DNA of 64,000 nucleotides, taken from positions 1 through 64,000 of the forward strand of contig JAKACW010000005.1 in NCBI GenBank assembly GCA_021821045.1. Reading direction: 5' to 3'. This DNA is from Pseudomonadota bacterium (GTDB lineage Bacteria > Pseudomonadota > Gammaproteobacteria > JAADHS01). Shown here piece by piece: positions 1 through 6,840 of this stretch. Positions within the stretch are counted from its first letter, which is position 1. Each line of letters opens with the position of its first letter. A program made the position numbers and the translations under genes. A model generated the notes under the pieces. That model ran no database searches, was not told the origin of the DNA, and saw only the letters and a program-made list of their open reading frames with translations.

Positions 1-1
1 T

Positions 2-595
2 CCGGCGGCGAGCAAGGACAATGTTGAATGGCAAGTCTCCGGCTGGAAGATAGCCGATATCGCTCTATCCAAGGGCGGTACGCTCCCGATGCAACTGCAA
101 AGCGCAAGCGTGAACGTCAACGGCAACCTGGCGTTGGCGGGCGAAGCCCTGAATGGAGCGGTCGACGCCAAGTTCCTCAACGCCGCATGGAAGAGCGACG
201 CCAAGGACGGCTGGGCGGCGCAAGTGGCGAAAACACTGGCCGCCATCAACACATTTTCCCTGACTGGCAATGTTCAAGGCGCGCTCAACTCGCCGGACAT
301 CTCAATCAAGTCCGATCTCGATCAACAAATCAAGGGCGCGGCCAAGGCGCAGCTGAAATCCCAACAAGCGGAGCTTGAGCAAAAACTAAAAGTTCGCTTG
401 GAGCAGGAAATCGAGAAGTCCGCTGGCCCCTACAAAGATCAGGTCGCCATGCTGACCCAAAGCGAAGGCAGCCTCGATGAGCGCATCAAGAAAATCGAAG
501 AAATGCTAAAGGCGGAAATGCAGTCGGCGGTGGATTCGAAGAAGGAAGAAGCTGAGCAAAAGCTTAAGGACAAGCTCAAGGGTTTGAAATTCTAG
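2..595 (+). CDS. TIGR03545-like envelope protein, C-terminal part (5' end outside window)
   Basis: The reading frame is open from base 2, so this is the last ~197 residues of a longer protein and no start is visible. The first ~100 residues alternate polar and hydrophobic residues in the AsmA/Mce-like beta style (for example MQLQSASVNVNGNLALAG), and the last ~90 are a charged, Lys/Glu-rich coiled coil ending in KDKLKGLKF. This combination, including a segment reading APYKDQ-like followed by SLDERIKKIEEMLKAEM, resembles the C-terminus of the uncharacterised TIGR03545 family of outer-membrane-containing bacteria; that family assignment is from memory. Its TAG stop shares the bases CTAG with the stop of the convergent gene on the other strand. 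Function unknown; an envelope or lipid-transport-like role is only an inference from the AsmA-like fold. Confidence 0.6.
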   Translation, partial: PAASKDNVEWQVSGWKIADIALSKGGTLPMQLQSASVNVNGNLALAGEALNGAVDAKFLNAAWKSDAKDGWAAQVAKTLAAINTFSLTGNVQGALNSPDISIKSDLDQQIKGAAKAQLKSQQAELEQKLKVRLEQEIEKSAGPYKDQVAMLTQSEGSLDERIKKIEEMLKAEMQSAVDSKKEEAEQKLKDKLKGLKF

Positions 596-1692
596 TACAT
601 GTGGACATAGTAAACGTGCACGCTCCCACTAATCAGCAGCAAGAACAATAGGGGCACATGGGCGTGGCGCCAGAATGCGAAGAACCGTTCGTAAAAGTTG
701 AAGAATGCGACCTTTTCGAGGGTTGACATGAAATTCTTCACATCCCGCTCGCATTGGTTCATTTCTGCGTCGCACTCAACACGGCTTTTCTTCTCGCCAT
801 TCTCCGCCGCTTTCAACTCATCTTTTAGACTACGCATGACATGTCGACGAACGCGCCGGCTGCGTTGCCCGTACCAAAGCAAATGCCAGCCCGCACGCAG
901 CAGCGACTTCGACGCCGTCAATGTCGTCCTCTTGAATGCGTCCAGTTGAGTTTGACCGTAGTCGCAGGTCAACGTGGTCATGGCTGCCTCAACATCCTTA
1001 ACCTGAGCGCGCCGACCACCCAGTCCATAATGGACTTTCGAGTACAAGTAACGGCCGATCACGCCGCTCAAGAACACCAACAACATGGTCGTCAGGAACA
1101 CGCCGCCATTCAACGATTGAAAGGTGAATGTCGAGTGCAGCACGCCGAGCAAGGGCCCGACCACGCCGAACACAATGTGCACCCGCAACCAGGCTTTCAT
1201 CATGCCGGTGGACCGAAACAGCTTGAGATGCTTGCTCGCACTGTAGGTAAATGCCAGCAACATCATCACGCCACCGACGAGGCCCATTGAGTACCCGATT
1301 CCTTCCTCCGCGGTATACATCGAGTCGTCCCAGTAGGCTCGGCCGACCACAAACAAACCTGCAAAAAGACCGACCAGTCCAAATGCCAAGAAAATCTCAC
1401 CGCCTTTGGCCAGTTTCTTCAACTGCGACGGGCTCACGGTTGCCGGCGCCGGAACCGTCGTCCCGCCGCTTTCGGTTTCTGCCGACTTCTCTGGGGCCGC
1501 CCGTCGTTCTCGATTGCTCTTTTCCAGACCGACGGCGCCGTCGGCGAGCGTGGAGGGGTCCGCATGGCGTATTTCTATCAGTGCATCTCTTATTTGCGCC
1601 AATTCCCCCATTGGGTCCACGGCCCGTGTGGTCGGCTTGAGCGGTTCGCTTGGACTCGGTGCCACATTTTGATTTGGTGATGGTTTCGTCAT
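592..1692 (-). CDS. Cytochrome b-like membrane protein with two H-X13-H heme-ligand pairs
   Basis: A 366-residue protein. Residues 1-95 are a soluble, Pro/Ser/Glu-rich leader. About five membrane segments follow (near 98-122, 133-155, 167-190, 195-220 and 345-366), with a charged, presumably cytoplasmic loop of ~110 residues before the last. One helix carries RVH-X13-HSTF and the final helix carries AH-X13-HVYY: two histidine pairs each spaced 14 residues, the spacing that holds two stacked b hemes in ferric reductase/NOX and cytochrome b type bundles. I infer a two-heme transmembrane electron carrier. The segment GVIGRYLYSKV is typical of bacterial ferric-reductase-like membrane proteins. 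ATG 1692 is chosen over the GTG four codons upstream because AAGGTG lies at ribosome-binding distance. It is divergent from the FeS/flavin oxidoreductase, which suggests they act together. The exact family is uncertain. Confidence 0.65.
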   Translation of the reverse strand: MTKPSPNQNVAPSPSEPLKPTTRAVDPMGELAQIRDALIEIRHADPSTLADGAVGLEKSNRERRAAPEKSAETESGGTTVPAPATVSPSQLKKLAKGGEIFLAFGLVGLFAGLFVVGRAYWDDSMYTAEEGIGYSMGLVGGVMMLLAFTYSASKHLKLFRSTGMMKAWLRVHIVFGVVGPLLGVLHSTFTFQSLNGGVFLTTMLLVFLSGVIGRYLYSKVHYGLGGRRAQVKDVEAAMTTLTCDYGQTQLDAFKRTTLTASKSLLRAGWHLLWYGQRSRRVRRHVMRSLKDELKAAENGEKKSRVECDAEMNQCERDVKNFMSTLEKVAFFNFYERFFAFWRHAHVPLLFLLLISGSVHVYYVHMY

Positions 1693-1857
1693 TTTGCTAA
1701 ACACCTTGTTGTGCCGACTAAATGTTTTCCGGTGCTACTCCGCTAGCGTGCGGTAATCTTGAGGACGCAGTCGAGACGTCGAATCTGCTTCGACCGCGTT
1801 TCGAAAAAGTTTTGCGATGTATGCCACAATTCCCGCAGTATGCCAGGAGTAGATGCC

Positions 1858-3189
1858 ATGAATGTGAATCCGTTGCTGTCGCTGGTCGGCGACTACTCAT
1901 TCCTACTGGTTTACGCGGTTCCCGTTTTGGTCATGTGGGCGTTCTACATCGGTCGCCGAAAACTCGCATCAAAGAGTAACTCCAGAATTCTCGAGAGCAT
2001 GCTAAAGGCGGGACTGACGGAACCGGCATCACTCCATCCGAAGATCAACCGCGACCTATGCATCGCGTGCAATTCCTGCGCCATTGCGTGTCCCGAACAG
2101 GATGTCTTAGGCATCGTGGATGATAAGGTGGAACTTATTAACCCCACTCACTGCATCGGGCACGGTGCCTGCGCCGCGGCCTGTCCAGTGGGCGCGATCG
2201 AGCTGGTTTTTGGTAGCGAAAAGCGCGGCGTCGACATTCCAAAGGTCGACGCGACTTTTGAAACCAACGTCCCGGGCATCTACATCGCCGGCGAACTCGG
2301 CGGAATGGGCTTGATCCGCAATGCGGTTTCACAGGGACGACAGGCTATGGATGCCATCGCCAAGCGGCGGGACATCCGTACCGGCAAGGGCTATGACGTC
2401 ATCATCGTGGGCTGCGGCCCGGCCGGTTTTTCCGCGACACTGAGTGCGAAACAGCATAAGCTCAACTATCTCACCATTGACCAGGAATCTTTCGGCGGCA
2501 CGGTATCGCACTATCCCCGTGGCAAGATCGTAATGACACAGCCCGCGGAATTGCCGCTGATCGGATCGGTGAAGTTCACGGAGACATCCAAGGAGGCTCT
2601 CATGGCGTTTTGGGAAGATGCGCGCAACAAGGCTCAAATATCCATCAACACGGGCGAGCAGATGCTGAGCGTCAAAAAACACCAGGGAGCTTTCGAGGTC
2701 ACGACGTCCAAGGGGGTCTACAACACCGCCACGGTGCTGCTGGCGATCGGCAGGCGGGGCACACCTCGGAAACTGGACGTGCCTGGAGAAGACCTGCCCA
2801 AGGTGGTGTACCGCCTCGTCGATCCCGAACAATACCGCGACAAACATGTACTGGTCGTTGGCGGCGGCGACAGTGCGCTGGAAGCGGCAATAAGCATTGC
2901 AGAGCAACCGGGAGCAACGGTCAGCCTGTCCTATAGAAGCGCCGCCTTTAGCCGCGCCAAAGAGAAAAATCGCGAGAAAGTCAGCGCTGCCGAAACGGCA
3001 GGGCGGTTGCGTGTATTGCTGAAATCCGAGGTAAAGGAAATAACAACGGAATCGGTCGCCGTAGAACATGACGGTCAACTCCTAGCGCTGCGCAACGATG
3101 CGGTTATTGTCAGCGCGGGCGGCGTATTACCGACGGGAATGCTCAAGGAATTGGGCATCGCGGTGGAAACGAAGCACGGAGTCGCGTAA
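1858..3189 (+). CDS. Membrane-anchored [Fe-S]/FAD NAD(P)-binding oxidoreductase
   Basis: 443 residues from ATG 1858, which has AGGAG eight bases upstream; an open frame runs further 5' to 1759 but lacks such a site. Residues ~8-28 form one membrane helix. Then comes a dicluster ferredoxin domain: CIACNSCAIACP is a full [4Fe-4S] motif, while the second reads CIGHGACAAACP, with His where the second Cys would be. From about residue 170 there is a thioredoxin-reductase-like flavoprotein: FAD site GCGPAG, NAD(P) site GGGDSALEAA and a closing motif near VIVSAGGVLP. The redox-active CxxC of thioredoxin reductases is absent, so electrons probably pass between nicotinamide, FAD and the FeS clusters. 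I infer exchange with the membrane cytochrome and, through it, the multiheme cytochrome. Direction of flow cannot be told from sequence. Confidence 0.8.
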   Translation: MNVNPLLSLVGDYSFLLVYAVPVLVMWAFYIGRRKLASKSNSRILESMLKAGLTEPASLHPKINRDLCIACNSCAIACPEQDVLGIVDDKVELINPTHCIGHGACAAACPVGAIELVFGSEKRGVDIPKVDATFETNVPGIYIAGELGGMGLIRNAVSQGRQAMDAIAKRRDIRTGKGYDVIIVGCGPAGFSATLSAKQHKLNYLTIDQESFGGTVSHYPRGKIVMTQPAELPLIGSVKFTETSKEALMAFWEDARNKAQISINTGEQMLSVKKHQGAFEVTTSKGVYNTATVLLAIGRRGTPRKLDVPGEDLPKVVYRLVDPEQYRDKHVLVVGGGDSALEAAISIAEQPGATVSLSYRSAAFSRAKEKNREKVSAAETAGRLRVLLKSEVKEITTESVAVEHDGQLLALRNDAVIVSAGGVLPTGMLKELGIAVETKHGVA

Positions 3190-3543
3190 CCACGACAAGC
3201 GTGCTCATCGGGCTCCCGCCTTTTGAGACGCGGCTCGCATAAACCATCCGAACGGCCAAAGGATATCTCGGATTGTGTGATGGGCGTTACATCCCCCTCC
3301 GCGAAGAGGCCGATAATCCCAAGCATGAACGACGAAATACCTGGCACGCGGACAGAGTCAACGGCAGTCATCCACCGCCGTAGCTCGTTGAAGTCGCAAG
3401 CAGGCGACGCCTTGCGCAGTCCGTACATGCGCAGGAGCCGGACGGAGCCGGCAGACGATAACAAACGGATTATCCATCCATTCAATTACCTGCGGCTACA
3501 TCACATGTCATACATTCCAGACCTGGGATGGCGACGGAAATTC

Positions 3544-3558
3544 TGGCACGAATTCTGC
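3544..3558 (+). promoter_or_regulatory. Candidate sigma54 (-24/-12) promoter
   Basis: TGGCACG at 3544-3550 and CTGC at 3555-3558 place GG and GC exactly 10 bases apart, the invariant spacing of RpoN promoters (TGGCACG-N4-TTGC). Transcription would start near 3570, about 80 bases before the multiheme cytochrome. The rest of the 460-base gap (3190-3649) shows no convincing gene. An activator site was not recognised. Confidence 0.45.
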
Positions 3559-3649
3559 CTAAAAACTCCAACGTCCGAACAGATCTGTGGACAACGTCCC
3601 GATTGGTTGCGACCAACACTTCTAACATGACCCAACATCCGAGATTGCC

Positions 3650-6600
3650 GTGCAATTCCGACCGCTGCAGCGCAACATTCGCGGAGATCGATCTCCGCGT
3701 CCCCTCCGACGCGACAGCGCATGGCTCGCGCCGCTGCTCCTGTTGCTCTTAGTCGCCCTCGCCCAGAACGCTTACTCTGAATCGAAGCCTTTCGACCATC
3801 TCGCCACAGGGTTTCCCTTAACCGGTGGCCACACCACTGTCGCTTGTGAACGTTGCCATATCGGTGGCGTCTTCGACGGAACGCCTACCCAGTGCGCTGC
3901 GTGCCATAACAACACCATTGCGCCGGGCCCTTCGTCGGACCATATCCCCACGACTGAAGCATGCGACGTGTGCCACGAAACTGTTGAGGAGAACTGGGCC
4001 ATCCCGCAAGGAAGCTTTAATCACCTGTCCGTTATCAGTGCCTGCGTGACCTGCCACGACAACAAAATCGCACCCGGAAAAGGCTCCTCTCACATCCGAA
4101 CGTCGGACGATTGTGAAAACTGTCACCGCACGAATACGTGGCAGGTCTACACAGTCGATCATCAGGACCTTTCTGGACAATGCGGCGTTTGTCACAACGG
4201 AGACGACGCCCGTGGCAAACCGCTGGTTCACATTCAATCGACTAACAACTGCGAGGCGTGCCATCACACCGAGAGATGGTCGCCCGAGAGGGAAGTTGCC
4301 CACGACGAGGTGCTGGGCACCTGCAGCAGCTGTCACGACGGCTCGTCGGCAACGGGACGGCCGGTCGACCATATACCGACCAACTCTGACTGTGGGACAT
4401 GTCATTCCGTTTCAACTTTTGCCGGCGCTTCGTTTGATCACGTCGGCGTCGCTTCCGGATGTGCGAACTGCCACAACGGCGACGCCGCGGTCGGAAAAAG
4501 CGCATCGCACATTCCGTCCACCGCCGTATGCGAAGCCTGCCATTCGATGACAGCATTCTCCCCGGAACTTGCCGTCGCTCACACTGAGGTCATTGGACTG
4601 TGCAGCGTATGCCATGACGGGACCGTCGCAACTGGAAAAGACATCGGTCACCTACCGACGTCAGCGGCGTGCGATTCCTGCCACAATACGACCGCTTGGT
4701 TGCCCGCCGCCTTCGACCACAGCGGCATCACTCAACCATGCGCGGACTGTCACTCGCACGCGCAGGGCTTCGTGTCCGCGGCCTCGCCCGGGCCGTCGAG
4801 CCACATTCCCACAACGGACGAGTGCGGCTCCTGCCACGGCACCGACTCGTGGACACCCGCCACGGTCAATCATCAAGCAGTCTCCGGCACCTGCGGCAGT
4901 TGCCATGACGGCACTACCGCCACCGGCAAGTCCGCCGATCACATCACCACCAGCGAAGACTGCGGCATCTGCCATACGACACGTAGCTTCGCCGGTGCGA
5001 CGTTCGACCACACCGGCATCACGGATAACTGCGTCAGTTGTCACGACGGCACGGCCGCCGTGGGTAAATCCGCCAGTCACATGGCGGCATCGACTGTCTG
5101 CGAAGCCTGCCATGCCACCTCGGCATTCACGCCGGCCACCGCCGTCGACCACGCCCAGGTGCGTGGTACCTGCAGCAGCTGCCATGACGGCGTTACCGCC
5201 ACCGGCAAGTCCGCCGATCACGTCACCACCAGCGAAGACTGCGGCATCTGCCATACGATTCGAGCCTTCGACGGTGCGACGTTCGACCATAGTTCCATCA
5301 CGTCGGGTTGCATCGCATGCCACAACTGCACCAATGCCACAGGTAAAACGCCGACCCACATGCCGACGACAAGCCTGTGCGAGAACTGTCATCTGAGCGA
5401 CACGTGGCAACCCGCCGTTACGGATCACAGCGAGGTCGTGGGAACCTGCTCCGACTGTCACAATGGTGAACGAGCGACCGGAAAGCCGGTGAATCACATC
5501 ACAACCTCCGCCAATTGCGACAGCTGTCACCAGACCAATGGGTGGCAACCCGCCACATTTAATCATGACGGTATCACCGATAACTGCACCACCTGCCATG
5601 ACGGTGTCCGCTCCACCGGTAGGCCGGTTACCCATATTTCATCGACGAACATTTGCGAGGATTGCCACTATGTGCAGGCATGGACGCCCGCTACGGTCGA
5701 TCACAACCAGGTACTTGGCACTTGCGCCGGCTGTCACAACGGCCAAACGGCGCCCGGCAAGCCCACCAACCATATCGCGACAACTGAGGGTTGTGACACC
5801 TGTCATAGCGTAAATGCCTGGACACCCGCAACATTCGACCACGCCAGCATTGTGGACGGCTGCGCAAACTGCCACAACGGCACCCAGGCGGTTGGAAAAC
5901 CCAACAACCATATACCGACGAGCAGCCTGTGCGAGACATGCCACTTCGTGCAGGCCTGGCGGCCCGCTGTGGTCGACCACGACGAAGTCGTCGGACCATG
6001 CAGCGGCTGTCACAACGGATCGCGCGCAACGGGCAAGCCGACGAACCATATCACCACGTCCGGCGAGTGCGACACGTGCCACGGCGTCAATGGCTGGTCA
6101 CCGGCCACCTTCGACCACGGATCGATCACGAGCGGATGCTACTCGTGTCACAACAACTCTCGGGCGCAGGGCAAGACGAACAACCACATTACCACCACCA
6201 ACGTCTGCGAAGATTGTCACATCACGCAGGCTTGGCGACCCGCCGTTGTTGACCATTCGCAGGTCTTGGGGACGTGCGGTCACTGCCACAACGGCCAGAC
6301 GGCACCCGGCAAGCCGTTGACCCATATCAGCACGACTGCCGAGTGCGATGCATGCCATTCGACCAATGCGTGGAAGCCCGCCACCTTCGATCACAGCACT
6401 ATTACCTCGGGCTGCGGCGGATGTCACAACGGAGTTAGCGCGACCGGAAAACCCAACGGTCATTTTGTAACGAGCATAGAGTGTGTCGAGTGCCACAGCG
6501 TATCGGCGTGGCGTCCCATAGCCTACGGTCATGCCTCGCCCAACTATCCAGGCAATCATCGCGGAAATCCGCCCTGCAGAGCTTGCCACAGCAGCAACAC

Positions 6601-6832
6601 GGAGTCGGTCACGTGGACATCCCCTGCATACAAACCCGACTGCGCCGGCTGCCATGCAACCGACTTCCGCAGCGGACCGCACAAAAAGACGGAGAATCCG
6701 CAAACCATCAACTATACGGTGGACGAACTGCGTGACTGCAGCGGCAGTTGCCACATCTATACGGACAATAGTTTCTCCCGAATTAAGGAATCGCGAAATA
6801 GTGAACATCGCCCTAGCGATGAACACTTTTAG
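3650..6832 (+). CDS. Giant secreted multiheme c-type cytochrome, 42 putative heme sites
   Basis: 1060 residues from GTG 3650. Residues ~20-43 (arginines, then a Leu-rich core ending near NAYSES) form a Sec signal peptide. By hand count the mature part has 41 CXXCH motifs, the first at C66-H70, plus one CXXXCH (CSGSCH, ~1030-1035): roughly one heme per 24 residues. The body is a tandem two-heme module of ~53 residues, roughly WxPATFDHxxI-x3-CxxCHNG, then AxGKPxxHIxT-x3-CxxCH. Each half carries an extra His (FDH or HI) suited to be the distal ligand, so bis-His low-spin hemes are expected. Such modules suggest an extended heme wire rather than a globular enzyme. The tail (KESRNSEHRPSDEHF) is hydrophilic, with no membrane anchor or lipobox. 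It lies eight bases before an outer-membrane barrel gene. Role inferred: periplasmic or extracellular electron conduction. Confidence 0.93.
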   Translation: MQFRPLQRNIRGDRSPRPLRRDSAWLAPLLLLLLVALAQNAYSESKPFDHLATGFPLTGGHTTVACERCHIGGVFDGTPTQCAACHNNTIAPGPSSDHIPTTEACDVCHETVEENWAIPQGSFNHLSVISACVTCHDNKIAPGKGSSHIRTSDDCENCHRTNTWQVYTVDHQDLSGQCGVCHNGDDARGKPLVHIQSTNNCEACHHTERWSPEREVAHDEVLGTCSSCHDGSSATGRPVDHIPTNSDCGTCHSVSTFAGASFDHVGVASGCANCHNGDAAVGKSASHIPSTAVCEACHSMTAFSPELAVAHTEVIGLCSVCHDGTVATGKDIGHLPTSAACDSCHNTTAWLPAAFDHSGITQPCADCHSHAQGFVSAASPGPSSHIPTTDECGSCHGTDSWTPATVNHQAVSGTCGSCHDGTTATGKSADHITTSEDCGICHTTRSFAGATFDHTGITDNCVSCHDGTAAVGKSASHMAASTVCEACHATSAFTPATAVDHAQVRGTCSSCHDGVTATGKSADHVTTSEDCGICHTIRAFDGATFDHSSITSGCIACHNCTNATGKTPTHMPTTSLCENCHLSDTWQPAVTDHSEVVGTCSDCHNGERATGKPVNHITTSANCDSCHQTNGWQPATFNHDGITDNCTTCHDGVRSTGRPVTHISSTNICEDCHYVQAWTPATVDHNQVLGTCAGCHNGQTAPGKPTNHIATTEGCDTCHSVNAWTPATFDHASIVDGCANCHNGTQAVGKPNNHIPTSSLCETCHFVQAWRPAVVDHDEVVGPCSGCHNGSRATGKPTNHITTSGECDTCHGVNGWSPATFDHGSITSGCYSCHNNSRAQGKTNNHITTTNVCEDCHITQAWRPAVVDHSQVLGTCGHCHNGQTAPGKPLTHISTTAECDACHSTNAWKPATFDHSTITSGCGGCHNGVSATGKPNGHFVTSIECVECHSVSAWRPIAYGHASPNYPGNHRGNPPCRACHSSNTESVTWTSPAYKPDCAGCHATDFRSGPHKKTENPQTINYTVDELRDCSGSCHIYTDNSFSRIKESRNSEHRPSDEHF
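3843..6520 (+). repeat. In-frame tandem repeat (~159 bp, two-heme module)
   Basis: Almost the whole cytochrome gene is built from degenerate ~159-bp units, each coding two heme motifs of alternating type (DH/VxGT type and HI/T type). Some adjacent units remain close at the DNA level: the blocks around 4890-5000 and 5180-5260 share long identical runs such as GCCACCGGCAAGTCCGCCGA, pointing to recent local duplication or gene conversion. Confidence 0.8.
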
Positions 6833-6840
6833 GGTTGACG

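Noticed and set aside
3223-3630. Open frame in the gap before the cytochrome
   Set aside because: No recognisable product or ribosome-binding site, and it covers the sigma54-like promoter.
4569-5635. Long open frames on both strands inside the cytochrome gene
   Set aside because: They are shadows created by the repeated codons of the heme modules; they have low-complexity Pro/Arg/Thr or Gly/Val composition and no ribosome-binding sites.
3843-6520. CRISPR-like regularly spaced repeats
   Set aside because: The repeats are degenerate, in frame and encode heme motifs throughout; there are no constant short repeats with unique spacers.
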